From the NCBI GenBank assembly GCA_016793095.1, contig JAEUJQ010000035.1:1-64000 (forward strand): DNA of 64,000 nucleotides. Reading direction: 5' to 3'. A model generated the notes under the pieces. That model was not told the origin of the DNA. It did no database searches and saw nothing but the letters and a program-made list of their open reading frames with translations. Numbering within the stretch: position 1 is the stretch's first letter; the number at the start of each line of letters is the position of its first letter. Both the position numbers and the translations under genes were made by a program. Positions 16,587 to 25,305 of the stretch are shown piece by piece. This DNA is from Myxococcaceae bacterium. GTDB taxonomy: Bacteria; Myxococcota; Myxococcia; Myxococcales; Myxococcaceae.

Positions 16587-16616
16587 TTGCGGAACGGGGC
16601 TGATCCTCCTTACATT
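16587..16616 (+). promoter_or_regulatory. Possible sigma-70-type promoter giving a near-leaderless transcript
   Basis: TTGCGG (16587-16592) and TACATT (16611-16616) are separated by 18 bases and resemble -35 and -10 boxes. The expected transcription start near 16623 is about three bases before ATG 16626, and no Shine-Dalgarno sequence precedes that ATG. This would make the small gene's mRNA essentially leaderless. Box matches are partial. Confidence 0.35.
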
Positions 16617-16625
16617 GTAGGCGCA

Positions 16626-16883
16626 ATGGCGAACGCGAAGCTCCCTACCGGCTCCACCCCCTCGGCTCCCCACGACTCCCGGCCCCGCGCGCAGGTCGCG
16701 TACGAGGGCGAAGACGAGTTCAGCGCGATGTCGCTGGACCCCTCACGGAAGAAAGGGCTCAAGCAGGCCGAGACGCTGGCGCCCGGCGCTCCCGGGCAGC
16801 GCAAAGAAGTGAAGGTGGATGAGCTCAAGAGCACGAACGAGTCGGGCATCGTCGGGCTCTTCCGCAAGATCTTCGCGAAGTGA
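16626..16883 (+). CDS. Small unknown protein, 85 aa
   Basis: Charged, soluble and probably largely disordered, with a C-terminal amphipathic stretch (SGIVGLFRKIFAK) that could contact membrane or a partner. No family recognised. The frame is coding-like with high G/C in third positions, and it opens at ATG 16626 just after a promoter-like sequence. It is divergent from the DUF4398 lipoprotein pair (93 bases between starts). Function unknown. Confidence 0.6.
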   Translation: MANAKLPTGSTPSAPHDSRPRAQVAYEGEDEFSAMSLDPSRKKGLKQAETLAPGAPGQRKEVKVDELKSTNESGIVGLFRKIFAK

Positions 16884-16940
16884 GCTCGCTCGACTCGCGT
16901 CGCTCGAGGCGTTCTGTCCTTCTCCCCTGGTGAGCACGGC

Positions 16941-17042
16941 GTGCCGGTGACGCGGTGGCTTCACTTCATCGGCTGCTGGATCGCGCTGCTGAACGTCGTG
17001 AGCAGCACCGGACGACGCAGCGGGCCGCACCAGAAGCGCTGA
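16941..17042 (+). CDS. Possible 33-aa membrane micropeptide
   Basis: A short frame from GTG 16941 to TGA 17042. It encodes a basic start, a hydrophobic core (WLHFIGCWIALLNVV) and an Arg/Lys-rich end, a typical single-span micropeptide layout. Bases CCCCTGG upstream are not a good ribosome binding site. It lies alone in the 165 bases between the 85-aa gene and the convergent PEGA gene. It may equally be a chance frame or the remnant of a larger gene. Confidence 0.25.
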   Translation: MPVTRWLHFIGCWIALLNVVSSTGRRSGPHQKR

Positions 17043-17048
17043 GGTGGC

Positions 17049-18554
17049 TCAGAACCGTCCCGAGAGCACCGCCGCGCCACCCCCGTGCAGGGGAACCACC
17101 GTCGCGCTCACGGGCACCTCACCGGGGAAGAGGAAGAAGCTCAAGGCCCCCGCCCCGACGAGGCCCGCGCCGGCACCGAGCAGGACGAACGCGAGCGTCT
17201 GGTTGGCGTCGGCGCGGATGATGAGATCGAGCGCCTCGCGGTGACCGGCGTCCAGCGGCTCGGGCAGCTTCCCGTTCGCCTGGCGCAGCGACGCCAGCCG
17301 CGCCCGCGTGGGATCTCCCACGACGAACACGCCGACGCCTGCGCCGATGGCCGCGACACCCGCACCAGCCAGCACGAAAGACACGAGGCGGGCCGTCGAC
17401 ATCCGCGTGGGGCCGGCGGGAGGCGGAGGCGGCGACTCCCGGGGCGTCGTGGACACGGCCGGCTCCACCGGCTTCCCGCTGGGCGTTGCAGGCTCTTTTT
17501 TCGCCGCGGTCTCGGGCGCCGCGGACTCGGGACTCACGATGACGGACGAGCCCTGGCCCGTCAGCACGAAGGTCGCCAGGGCGCCGAAGGCCGGCTTCCC
17601 CCGCGACGGCGTCTGCACCCGCCCCTCCCGCAGCATCGAGCCAGACCGGATCTCGTAACGTGACGCGACGAACTGGCCCGGCACGCCCTTGGCGCCCTCG
17701 AGACGCACCACCAGCAGGTCGTCCGCGGTGACCGTGTTGGCCAGCTTGAGCGCGGCGGCCTCGGCCAGCTTGTCCTTCGCCGCGAGGCAGAGCGGAGCCT
17801 GGGTCGACAGGGCGCCCTCGGCGGCGAGATCGACCTGCAGCTGCGTGTCGCGTGGCACGGTGAGGACGCGGAGGAATGACATGCGCTCCCGCTCGCGGAG
17901 GAGCACGCGGTAGCTCCCCGCCGCGAGGTCGAGCTTCAGCGGCGTCACGCCCATCACCCGCCCCTCGACCAGCACCTCTGCCCCCGGACTCGTGGACTGC
18001 ACCATCAGCGGCGACCTCCGGGTGCGAGCCAGCTCTTTCCGGTAGGCCTCGAACTGGCTGAGCACCCCCGGGGTGTACTCGTCGCTGTTGAGCGCGTAGG
18101 TCGGCTCGACCCGCAGCACCCGCTTGAAGGACTCCGCCGCGTCCGCCTTCTTGTTCGCGCCCAGCAGCAGGACGCCCTGCAGGGTGAGCGCCTGGGCCGT
18201 GACCTTCCACGGCTGACCGGCGATGGGCGCACGCTCGAGCTCGACCAACGCCTGCTTGAGCAGGTCGAGGGCCCGATCGTTCTGCCCGTTGTAGAAGAGC
18301 GTGCGCGCCGACTCGACCTGCCGCTCGACGTCCTCGAGGCTCCGCGTGGGCCGCGGTCGGACGATGTCGAGGACCACGTCGGGCTCGTAGAGGTCTGCCT
18401 TGAGCTGCTGCCGCAGGGCCGCGCTGAAGTCGTTGAGGCCGGTCACCAGCTCGACGCTCTGGCAGTCGCCCGCTCCCACGACCAGGGTCCGCGGCGCCGC
18501 GTGAGCAGCGAGCGCGAGCGACGACAGCGTGATGACCACGAGGCGGTTGAGCAC
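17049..18554 (-). CDS. Exported PEGA-domain protein with membrane anchors
   Basis: 501 residues. A cleavable-looking signal peptide (VVITLSSLALAAHA) suggests export. Residues ~75-170 hold TPR-like helices (ARTLFYNGQNDRALDLLKQA). Residues ~185-245 form a PEGA domain (VQSTSPGAEVLVEGRVMGVT, LAAGSYRVLL), a surface-layer-like fold common in myxobacterial kinases. A Pro-rich linker is followed by two membrane helices near ~390-415 and ~455-480 (SFVLAGAGVAAIGAGVGVFV, AFVLLGAGAGLVGAGALSFF). It is divergent from a kinase carrying its own C-terminal PEGA domain, with 115 bases between starts, which suggests a shared pathway. Confidence 0.75.
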   Translation of the reverse strand: MLNRLVVITLSSLALAAHAAPRTLVVGAGDCQSVELVTGLNDFSAALRQQLKADLYEPDVVLDIVRPRPTRSLEDVERQVESARTLFYNGQNDRALDLLKQALVELERAPIAGQPWKVTAQALTLQGVLLLGANKKADAAESFKRVLRVEPTYALNSDEYTPGVLSQFEAYRKELARTRRSPLMVQSTSPGAEVLVEGRVMGVTPLKLDLAAGSYRVLLRERERMSFLRVLTVPRDTQLQVDLAAEGALSTQAPLCLAAKDKLAEAAALKLANTVTADDLLVVRLEGAKGVPGQFVASRYEIRSGSMLREGRVQTPSRGKPAFGALATFVLTGQGSSVIVSPESAAPETAAKKEPATPSGKPVEPAVSTTPRESPPPPPAGPTRMSTARLVSFVLAGAGVAAIGAGVGVFVVGDPTRARLASLRQANGKLPEPLDAGHREALDLIIRADANQTLAFVLLGAGAGLVGAGALSFFLFPGEVPVSATVVPLHGGGAAVLSGRF

Positions 18555-18669
18555 GATCCCCTCCAGCGGCCTCGTGTTTATCGGTCACCGCCTCCGTTGC
18601 CAACGTGCCGCTGCTCGCGTGAACGATTCCCGCCGCTGCCCGGAGCTTGGGGATAGACTCCTCACGCCG

Positions 18670-21027
18670 ATGCTGGCACCCGGGTCGAACATTGGCCGCT
18701 ACGTCGTGAAGCGACGGCTCGCCGAGGGCGGTATGGCCGAGGTCTACCTCGCCCAGGCCACGGGCCCCGAGGGCTTCGCCAAAGACGTCGTCATCAAGGT
18801 GGTCCGCAGCTTCCTGTCGAGCGATCAGCAGTTCATCGACATGTTCATCAACGAGGCGCGCCTGTCGTCTCGGCTGAACCACGCGAACGTGGTGCAGATC
18901 TTCGACTTCGGGAAGCACGGCGACTCGTACTTCATCGCGATGGAGTATGTGCAGGGCGCCTCGCTGTTCGATCTGCGCAAGCGCTGCGGAGACCGATCGA
19001 TCCCCTTCCCGCCCACCCTCGTGGCCGAGATCGGTGCCCAGGTCGCTCGCGGCCTGCAGTACGCCCACGCCCTGACGGACCGGGGCAGACCGCTCGGCAT
19101 CGTCCACCGCGACGTGACGCCTCACAACGTGCTGCTCTCGTTCGACGGCGCGGTGAAGCTGACCGACTTCGGCATCGCGAAGGCCTCGACGACGCACACC
19201 GCGCCGGGCGTGCTGAAGGGCAAGTTCGCGTACATGGCGCCCGAGCAGGCGCGCGGCGAAGCGGTGGACGCACGCACCGACGTGTTCGCGCTCGGCGTGG
19301 TGCTGTGGGAGATGCTGACGGGTGGACGGCTGTTCGACGGCGACACCGAGCTCGCGGTGCTGCGCGCGGTGCAAGAGAGCCTCATCGCGCCGCCCAACAG
19401 GCTGAACCCCGACGTGCCGCCCGAGCTGTCTGACATCGTGCTGAAGGCGCTCTCGCGCCAGTCCGCAGAGCGCTACCAGACGGCGTTCGAGCTCGAGAAG
19501 GCGCTGGCGACGTTCGTGCTGCGGGCCGCGAAGTCGGTGGAGGACTCGTCGGTCTCGTTGTTCCTCCAACAGGTGTACGCCGATGAGCTCGAGGCCGGTG
19601 AGCGACCGCTGACGCCGCTGGGCGTTCCCGCCGTGCAGCGCGGGGTGGTGCCCCAGGCCTCGTCTTTCGGCACCGGCGACACGCTCGCGATCGATCGGTC
19701 GAAAGAGCTCGCGCGGGGCCGCGCCCCTCCAACGGCCGGCAAGGCCAGCGAGCCGCCCACGGACGAAGGCCCGGCGCAGACCGCGCCCCACCACGCGTCG
19801 GCCGGGCCTGAAGCGTTCGCGCCGACGCACTCGCGCGAAGGCGTCGCGGCGCCAAGGGGCCCGCGCACCGACGCGATGCCCGCGATGAGAGCGCCCCGCG
19901 GCGACGCGATGCCTGCGACGAAGGGGCCCCGCACCGACGCCATGCCGGCAGCGAGGGCGCCTCGCACCGACGCGATGCCAGCGACAGGCGGCCGGGGCGA
20001 CCCGCTGGCGACGATGAAGGGCCCGCTCACCGACGCGATGCCCGCGGTTGGTTCCCTGCGGACCGGTTCGGGTGGCGCGCTCGAGCCGTCCTCTTCCAGC
20101 CGGACCGATCAGGTGCCTGCGATGCGCCCCGCGAGCGAGGGGACCGACGTGTTCGGGCCTTCCCGCCCGCCGCCTCCCGACAAGCGCACGGACCCCGAGC
20201 GCGTGCCGCTGGGCGCCGTCCCGAGCGCAAACAGCGGCGTCAAGCTGAGCCCGTCGATGCAGCTCGACGTGGAGCGCCACGCGGTCTCGACCGAACGCCA
20301 ACCCGTGGTGACCCAGCACGATCTGGCGCCGCGCGGAGCGGGCCCTTCGGGAAACAGGAACGAGCCAACCGTGCTCAAGGCCCGATCGATCGCCCTCGAG
20401 CTGTCCGACGAACCCGGGCCCACCGCCGCCGCACAGCCCCCCGCGCCGAAGCGGTCACCGCTCGTCCTGATCGGGAGCCTCGTCGCGGGAGTGGTGGTGC
20501 TGGCCGCGGGTGGCGTCGCGCTGTCGCGAGACAAGGAGCCGACGCCTCCGCCCGAGCCGACCGTGGTGACACCGACACCGGTCGCCGAGCCCACGACACC
20601 AGTCGCGACGACGCCAGCGCCCGCCGACGAGCCGGCGAGGCCCGAGATCAAGCCCGTCGACCCGCGGGGGCCCGCTGATCCACCCATGGAAGCGCCGAAG
20701 CCGGCTGAGCCCCTGGCCGTCGCGCCCGCGCTCCAGCCCGTCGCGGTCGAAGAGCCAACACCCGTGCCCGATGCCGGTGCCACGGGCGCCGTGAAGCCCG
20801 ACCCGAAGCCGGCCGTTCGGCTGGGCTCGCTGACGGTGAAGGCGATCCCTTACGCCAACGTGATGATCGACGGGCGGAAGGCCGCCGAGGTGATGGGCAC
20901 CAGGGTGTTCAAGCTGCCCGTGGGGAAGCACAAGGTGACGCTCGCGCACCCGAAGCGCTCCGAGGCCTTCGACGTCATCATCGACGCCAGCAAGGCCACT
21001 GAGATCTCCTTCAGCGTCGACCGCTGA
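18670..21027 (+). CDS. Ser/Thr protein kinase with repeat linker and PEGA domain
   Basis: 785 residues. The cytoplasmic Hanks-type kinase domain (~10-275) is intact: glycine loop [10 protein letters not shown], catalytic lysine in [17 protein letters not shown] and the activation-segment MAPEQ. A long Pro/Ala-rich linker follows, including six 11-residue repeats (pattern [11 protein letters not shown]) at about residues 397-461. One membrane helix lies near 600 ([19 protein letters not shown]). The outer part ends in a PEGA domain ([20 protein letters not shown]). This architecture suggests sensing in the periplasm and phosphorylation inside. ATG 18670 is chosen because the kinase fold begins at residue 9; the open frame extends to 18529. 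Confidence 0.92.
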   Translation: MLAPGSNIGRYVVKRRLAEGGMAEVYLAQATGPEGFAKDVVIKVVRSFLSSDQQFIDMFINEARLSSRLNHANVVQIFDFGKHGDSYFIAMEYVQGASLFDLRKRCGDRSIPFPPTLVAEIGAQVARGLQYAHALTDRGRPLGIVHRDVTPHNVLLSFDGAVKLTDFGIAKASTTHTAPGVLKGKFAYMAPEQARGEAVDARTDVFALGVVLWEMLTGGRLFDGDTELAVLRAVQESLIAPPNRLNPDVPPELSDIVLKALSRQSAERYQTAFELEKALATFVLRAAKSVEDSSVSLFLQQVYADELEAGERPLTPLGVPAVQRGVVPQASSFGTGDTLAIDRSKELARGRAPPTAGKASEPPTDEGPAQTAPHHASAGPEAFAPTHSREGVAAPRGPRTDAMPAMRAPRGDAMPATKGPRTDAMPAARAPRTDAMPATGGRGDPLATMKGPLTDAMPAVGSLRTGSGGALEPSSSSRTDQVPAMRPASEGTDVFGPSRPPPPDKRTDPERVPLGAVPSANSGVKLSPSMQLDVERHAVSTERQPVVTQHDLAPRGAGPSGNRNEPTVLKARSIALELSDEPGPTAAAQPPAPKRSPLVLIGSLVAGVVVLAAGGVALSRDKEPTPPPEPTVVTPTPVAEPTTPVATTPAPADEPARPEIKPVDPRGPADPPMEAPKPAEPLAVAPALQPVAVEEPTPVPDAGATGAVKPDPKPAVRLGSLTVKAIPYANVMIDGRKAAEVMGTRVFKLPVGKHKVTLAHPKRSEAFDVIIDASKATEISFSVDR
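19858..20052 (+). repeat. 33-bp tandem repeats inside the kinase gene
   Basis: Six in-frame units at 19858, 19891, 19924, 19957, 19990 (a diverged 30-base unit) and 20020 encode 11-residue repeats with core RTDAMPA. Variation between units is mostly substitutions. The repeats lie in the disordered linker between kinase domain and membrane helix, and each unit supplies one Thr or Gly at the same position. Confidence 0.9.
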
Positions 21028-21033
21028 ACGGGC

Positions 21034-22053
21034 TCACAGCTTCTGCCACTTGCCGACGCGACTGCCTGAGACCCGCGGTGGCTCGATGGCGATGATGTAC
21101 TGCACGCGCCGGTTCCGCACCTCGTCCGTCTCGTCGTTCGTCGGCACCGCGAGCGCCTCTTCACCGAAGCCGTCGTACCGGATGGGAATGGCGATGCCCT
21201 TCTTGCGGAAGTACCCCGCGATGGTGCGCGCGCGGTTGAACGAGAGCGTGCGGTTCGACTCGGTCGGGCCGACCGTGTCGGTGTGGCCGGCGACGAAGAG
21301 CGTGACGTCGGCCCACTTGCCGAACTTCTTGATCGCCTCGAGGGCCTTCGCGCTCGCGTCATCGAGCTTCTTCTGCTCCTCCGGCTTGATGTCCCACTTG
21401 CCGGTGTCGAAGGTGACGTCGTCGTGGGGGATCTCGAAGCTCCACGGGAAGAAGTCCACGCCGATGAAGACGCCGAGGCTGTCGTACGCCTTGAGGGAGA
21501 TCTTCAGCGGCTTGCCCGGACGATCGGGCCAGCTCACGGTGAGCGGCGTCCCTGGCGGCTCGCCCGCAAAGGGCACCTCACCGTCGAACGCGAAGTCGCC
21601 CGTGTCCATGAGCACCTTGAGCTCGGCTTTCCCGGCGGGGTTGTTGAGCCGGAAGGTGACGGTGCGCTTGTCGAGCTCGACGTCCTTGTCCTTGTCCACC
21701 TTGAGCTCGAGCGGCACGGCCATCACCGTCTCGAACTCGAGCGGCATGGTGCCGGTGGTGGCGTTCGGGAAGTTCACCGTGAGCTCGCCCGTCCAGGTGA
21801 ACTTGCCGGTCGGTTGATCGAGCTCGATGGTGCGCACGACGCCCGGCTTGCCGCCGCCCTTCCACTCGAAGACCTTGCCGTCGCTGCGGGTGAGCTTCAG
21901 CTTGAAGCCCGCGATCGGCTCGATGATGGTGACCTTCACCTGGGGCCAGCCCTTGCCCTTCATCACCGTGGTGTTGGCGAGCGCGACGTCGATGGCGTCG
22001 GCGTGGGCGAGGGCGGCGAACGAGCAGAGCGTCAGCGTGACGAGGCGGGTCAT
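21034..22053 (-). CDS. Exported OmpA-family protein
   Basis: 339 residues with a signal peptide (LVTLTLCSFAALAHA). Residues ~20-215 are beta-rich and may form one or two immunoglobulin-like modules (VKVTIIEPIAGFKLKLTRSD, LKVLMDTGDFAFDGEV); I recognise no named family there. The C-terminal ~130 residues are an OmpA domain (DVTFDTGKWDIKPEE, VAGHTDTVGPTESN, VRNRRVQYI) that would bind peptidoglycan. ATG 22053 is used, but GTG 22059 two codons upstream is possible. It converges on the kinase gene with six bases between the stops. Confidence 0.82.
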   Translation of the reverse strand: MTRLVTLTLCSFAALAHADAIDVALANTTVMKGKGWPQVKVTIIEPIAGFKLKLTRSDGKVFEWKGGGKPGVVRTIELDQPTGKFTWTGELTVNFPNATTGTMPLEFETVMAVPLELKVDKDKDVELDKRTVTFRLNNPAGKAELKVLMDTGDFAFDGEVPFAGEPPGTPLTVSWPDRPGKPLKISLKAYDSLGVFIGVDFFPWSFEIPHDDVTFDTGKWDIKPEEQKKLDDASAKALEAIKKFGKWADVTLFVAGHTDTVGPTESNRTLSFNRARTIAGYFRKKGIAIPIRYDGFGEEALAVPTNDETDEVRNRRVQYIIAIEPPRVSGSRVGKWQKL

Positions 22054-22096
22054 GATCACGTGACGCGATCTACTCCCGTCGTGTTCACGTGCACAG

Positions 22097-23071
22097 TCAC
22101 AGGTGTCTGGCGGTCGGCAGGGCCATGCGCACGAGCCTGCGCAGCGCCTTGTTGTCGAAGGGCAGCTCGCCGCGAGCCAGCAGGTCCTTCTCGTTGGCCC
22201 ACACGAGCTCCTGGCCGAAGGGCTCGTAGAGCTGGAAGGCACGGGTGCCGCCCGACGAGGACGCCTGGAGCATGAGCAGGAAGCGCAGCGGCTTCGCGTG
22301 GGCGTTGCCGATGACGCAGGGCACCGGCAGCCCCCTCGCGAGCGCCGCGCCTGCCTGCTGGAGCGCCTCGGCGATGGGCACCCCACCGACCGTGTCGAGC
22401 TCGACCTCGCGCCAGGACACGCCGAGGCCCTTCGTCGCTTCGGTCAGCAGATCTTCGAACAGGCGCGAGCCCGAGATCGCCATCGGCACCGCGACGTGGC
22501 CCGAAGGCGAGACGGGCGTGGCGCCGAGGTCCGCGGGCCGTGACGGCACGAGGGCCCGATGGGCGCCCGAGTCGGCAGAGAGCCCGGTGGGGCGTTGGAT
22601 CGCGCGGAAGGCGCCGGAGTCTGCGTTGAAGGCGGCGCGCTGCTCCTTCGCGCGTCGAACGGGGTCGGCCGAGAGCCCGCGGTCCTCGGGCGCCTCCATC
22701 GGCGCCGGCCGCTGCGCCGCGACAGGCATGGACGGCTGGTCGTCCTCCTCGTTCGGGCTGATGGTGCCGCCCTTGAGCTCGAAGGCGAACAGCGGATCGG
22801 ACTCGGCGCGCAGCAGCTGAGCCACCGTGTAGTCCTCGGGGGCGTCGTCATCGAGGGTGCAGGCGACGAAGCAGTCGTCGTCGGACAGCCCGCGCAGCTC
22901 GTCGGCGAAGGCGTGGATCTCACCGGGGGTGTGGCCGGCAAGCACGGCGCGCTGCACGAGCTCCTGCTGCAGCTCCGACGAGGCGTCCTCCATCAGCTCC
23001 TTGAAGAGCTTCCGGTGGCGTGGAGACCAGGTCTCGAGCACCGCCTCGACGTCGTCCGGGAGCCCGCTCAC
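22097..23071 (-). CDS. Unknown protein at the end of the lpx gene run
   Basis: 324 residues, soluble. Residues ~1-70 are helical. The middle is low-complexity with repeated ADSGAxRA motifs (near 155-185). The C-terminal ~125 residues form a compact domain (LFEDLLTEATKGLGVSWREV, ending LVWANEKDLLARGELPFDN) whose last part recalls the end of papain-like peptidase folds, but I cannot place catalytic residues. GTG 23071 overlaps the upstream stop by four bases, so the two genes are coupled. Function unknown. Confidence 0.6.
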   Translation of the reverse strand: MSGLPDDVEAVLETWSPRHRKLFKELMEDASSELQQELVQRAVLAGHTPGEIHAFADELRGLSDDDCFVACTLDDDAPEDYTVAQLLRAESDPLFAFELKGGTISPNEEDDQPSMPVAAQRPAPMEAPEDRGLSADPVRRAKEQRAAFNADSGAFRAIQRPTGLSADSGAHRALVPSRPADLGATPVSPSGHVAVPMAISGSRLFEDLLTEATKGLGVSWREVELDTVGGVPIAEALQQAGAALARGLPVPCVIGNAHAKPLRFLLMLQASSSGGTRAFQLYEPFGQELVWANEKDLLARGELPFDNKALRRLVRMALPTARHL

Positions 23072-23445
23072 GCCCGCCCGCCCTTCGGCAGCCGCTCTGC
23101 GCCGCGGCGGAGCGCGCCCAGCATCGCCGACACCAGCGCGAGCCGCTCGAGGTGGGCGACGAGCAGGCCCACGTCCACCTCGCTCTTGAGCTTCGCGGCC
23201 CACCGCACCAGCAGGGACGCGACCGCGGGCTGACTCGAGAACCTGTTCGCGGCGAGCTGCTTGAGGCGCACCACGGCCTCGGCGGCCCGCGAGCCCTCGA
23301 GCTCGTGCAGCGCCCGGACGAGATCGTCGAGGTGCTTCTGGGCGACCTGGGCGTTGCGGAGGTCAACCAGCTCGTCGAGCAGCAGCTCGCCGTTCAGCTC
23401 GCGGCTGGCGAAGGGCGCTGAGGGCTGGGGACGCGCGGCGGCCAT
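23068..23445 (-). CDS. Unknown helical protein, 125 aa
   Basis: Mostly alpha-helical with repeated leucines (ELLLDELVDLRNAQVAQKHL, VGLLVAHLERLALVSAMLGA), no signal peptide or membrane segment. No family recognised. It starts at ATG 23445, 18 bases after the frameshifted short gene, and its stop overlaps the next start by four bases (GTGA). The helices could mediate pairing with the protein encoded downstream. Confidence 0.6.
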   Translation of the reverse strand: MAAARPQPSAPFASRELNGELLLDELVDLRNAQVAQKHLDDLVRALHELEGSRAAEAVVRLKQLAANRFSSQPAVASLLVRWAAKLKSEVDVGLLVAHLERLALVSAMLGALRRGAERLPKGGRA

Positions 23446-23463
23446 GTGGCACGAGTGTACCCG

Positions 23464-23696
23464 TCAGGCGGCGCGGAGATCGACGAAGTCGGGGTGCTTC
23501 GGCAGGCCTGCGGTGACGGCCTCGATCCGTGGGGGGAGCGGACCGTGAGTTGCTCGAGGGGCTGCTCCGGGCTCTTCAGCGCCGGTCGATGCGGGACCTC
23601 GACGTCGGCGCACGCCCGTCGCGACAACTCCTGGAGTTCTCCGTCCGATGGCTCGACGCAGGGAGCGCCGAGGTCGATCCTCCGCGCGACGGCCAT
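23464..23696 (-). pseudogene. Short gene broken by a one-base frameshift in a G6/C6 run
   Basis: Reading leftward from ATG 23696, preceded by GGAGGAGGG, a coding-like frame starts MAVARRIDLGAPCVEPSDG and continues to about EQLTVRSP. It then loses sense, while the next frame picks up (RIEAVTAGLPKHPDFVDL) and stops at TGA 23464. The switch coincides with six G on the plus strand at 23531-23536. Adding one base there would give a single 77-residue protein, and the interval length (233) is one short of a multiple of three. This may be a real lesion, a phase-variable tract or a sequencing error. No family recognised. Confidence 0.6.
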
Positions 23697-23728
23697 GCAC
23701 GCCCCGCACGCCCTCCTCCGCTCGCGCG

Positions 23729-24529
23729 CTACCGGCCGAGCACGCCGATGCGCAGCCGCGCTGCCCACTTGATGAGCTGCTCCTGGTCGAGCAGCACCGT
23801 GCGGCCCGCCTCGACGACGAGCAGGCTCGCGCCGACCTCGCGCATCACCTCGAGCGTCATCGGGCCGATCGCGGGCAGATCGAAGCGCAGGTCCTGCCCG
23901 GGCTTCGAACGCTTCACCACCACCGCGCCCTTCCCTCCATACCGGCCGCCCCGGCGAATGGCCTCGTCGGTGCCCTCGACGGCCTCGACCGCGAGCACGG
24001 CGCCGTCCTTCACCATCACCGTCTGGCCCACGTCCACGCGGCCCAGCGCCTCGGCCACCTCGAGCCCGACGTCGGCGTCGCGCAGCTGCCCCTTCGTCGG
24101 CTCGGGTCCCGCGAGGTGGCCGCTGCTCGCGAGCACCTCGGGCACGAAGTCGGTCGGCGCCACGATGCGCACGCCCTGCTTCTCGAAGTAGTCGGCCACG
24201 CCGCGCAGCATCTCGTCGTCCCGCATGCTGCGCAGCGAGGCGGCGATCCTGAACGCCCCGAGATCGGGCCGCGCCTGCGTGAAGCTGCGAATGCGGCCGA
24301 TGCCGCCGGCCATCACCGCCTGCGTCACGCCGTGTGCCGCGAACGCCTTCAAGATGCCGTCCACCTGGCCGATCTTCACCCAGGTGAGCGAGTCGACATG
24401 CTGAGAGAGCGAGGGGTCGGCCTCGAGCTCGTGTGCGACGGCATGCACCTCGAGCCCCTTCGCCCTCGCCGCCTGCGCGAAGAGCAGAGGGAACCGCCCG
24501 CTCCCGGCGACGAGCCCGATCGACGCCAC
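23729..24529 (-). CDS. lpxI: UDP-2,3-diacylglucosamine pyrophosphatase, LpxI type
   Basis: LpxI hydrolyses UDP-2,3-diacylglucosamine to lipid X and UMP in lipid A synthesis, in organisms lacking LpxH. The 266-residue protein has the family's N-terminal GLVAGSGRFPLLFA, the MAGGIGRIRSF stretch near residue 73 and the C-terminal block GAVVVKRSKPGQDLRFDLPA with IGPMTLEVM. It follows lpxA by two bases on the same strand, the usual lpxA-lpxI order, which supports the call. Translation starts at GTG 24529. lpxB, which often follows, is not in the window. Confidence 0.92.
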   Translation of the reverse strand: MASIGLVAGSGRFPLLFAQAARAKGLEVHAVAHELEADPSLSQHVDSLTWVKIGQVDGILKAFAAHGVTQAVMAGGIGRIRSFTQARPDLGAFRIAASLRSMRDDEMLRGVADYFEKQGVRIVAPTDFVPEVLASSGHLAGPEPTKGQLRDADVGLEVAEALGRVDVGQTVMVKDGAVLAVEAVEGTDEAIRRGGRYGGKGAVVVKRSKPGQDLRFDLPAIGPMTLEVMREVGASLLVVEAGRTVLLDQEQLIKWAARLRIGVLGR

Positions 24530-24531
24530 GG

Positions 24532-25305
24532 CTACCGGGTGAGCCCGCGCTTCGACGACGCGACGAACTCGAGCAGGTGATCGATCTCGGTGTGGCCGCC
24601 GTGCTCAGCCTTGAGCCGCGACACCGCCTCGTTCAGGCCCAGCTTCGAGCGGAAGAGGATGCGGTACGCGTCCTTGATGCGCCCGATCTGATCGTCCGTG
24701 TAGCCGTGACGCGACAGGCCCACCGTGTTGAGTCCCGCCAGCTCGGCGCGATCACCCTGCGCGGTGCAGTAGGGCGGCACGTCCATCGCCACCATCGAGC
24801 CGCCGGCGATGAAGGCGTGCTTGCCGATGCGGGTGAACTGGTGCACCGCCGACAGCCCGCCCAGGATGACGAAGTCGGTGATCTCGACGTGCCCCGCGAG
24901 CGCGACCGAGTTCGCCAGCACGTTGCCGTTGCCCACCACGCAGTCGTGCGCGACGTGGCTGTAGGACATGAAGAGGTTCTTGTTCCCGATGCGGGTCACG
25001 CCGCCACCGCCGTGCGTGCCGATGTGCAGCGTGGCGAACTCGCGGATCATGTTCTCATCGCCGATGACGAGACGGGTCTGCTCGCCGGCGTACTTGAGGT
25101 CCTGCGGCAGCGCGCCCACCACCGCGTGCGAGAAGATGCGGTTCTTCTCACCGATGGTGGTGTCGTTCTCGATGACGGCGTGCGGGCCCACGGTAGTGCC
25201 GGCGCCGATCTTCACCTTCGGGCCGATGACGGCGTACGGCCCCACCTCGACCGACGGGTGGAGCTTCGCCTCGGGGTGCACGATGGCGGTGGGGTGAACA
25301 CTCAC
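24532..25305 (-). CDS. lpxA: UDP-N-acetylglucosamine O-acyltransferase
   Basis: LpxA transfers 3-hydroxyacyl from ACP to UDP-GlcNAc, the first lipid A step. The 257-residue length is typical. Left-handed beta-helix hexapeptide repeats run through ~1-185 (VHPTAIVHPEAKLHPSVEVG), and the catalytic histidine lies in SYSHVAHDC near residue 121. The C-terminal helical domain follows (YTDDQIGRIKDAYRILFRSK). Its start overlaps the fabZ stop by four bases, so translation is coupled. Confidence 0.96.
   Translation of the reverse strand: MSVHPTAIVHPEAKLHPSVEVGPYAVIGPKVKIGAGTTVGPHAVIENDTTIGEKNRIFSHAVVGALPQDLKYAGEQTRLVIGDENMIREFATLHIGTHGGGGVTRIGNKNLFMSYSHVAHDCVVGNGNVLANSVALAGHVEITDFVILGGLSAVHQFTRIGKHAFIAGGSMVAMDVPPYCTAQGDRAELAGLNTVGLSRHGYTDDQIGRIKDAYRILFRSKLGLNEAVSRLKAEHGGHTEIDHLLEFVASSKRGLTR

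Noticed and set aside
17119-20319. Long leftward frame spanning two genes
   Set aside because: It crosses both the PEGA gene and the kinase in the wrong frame and has shadow composition.
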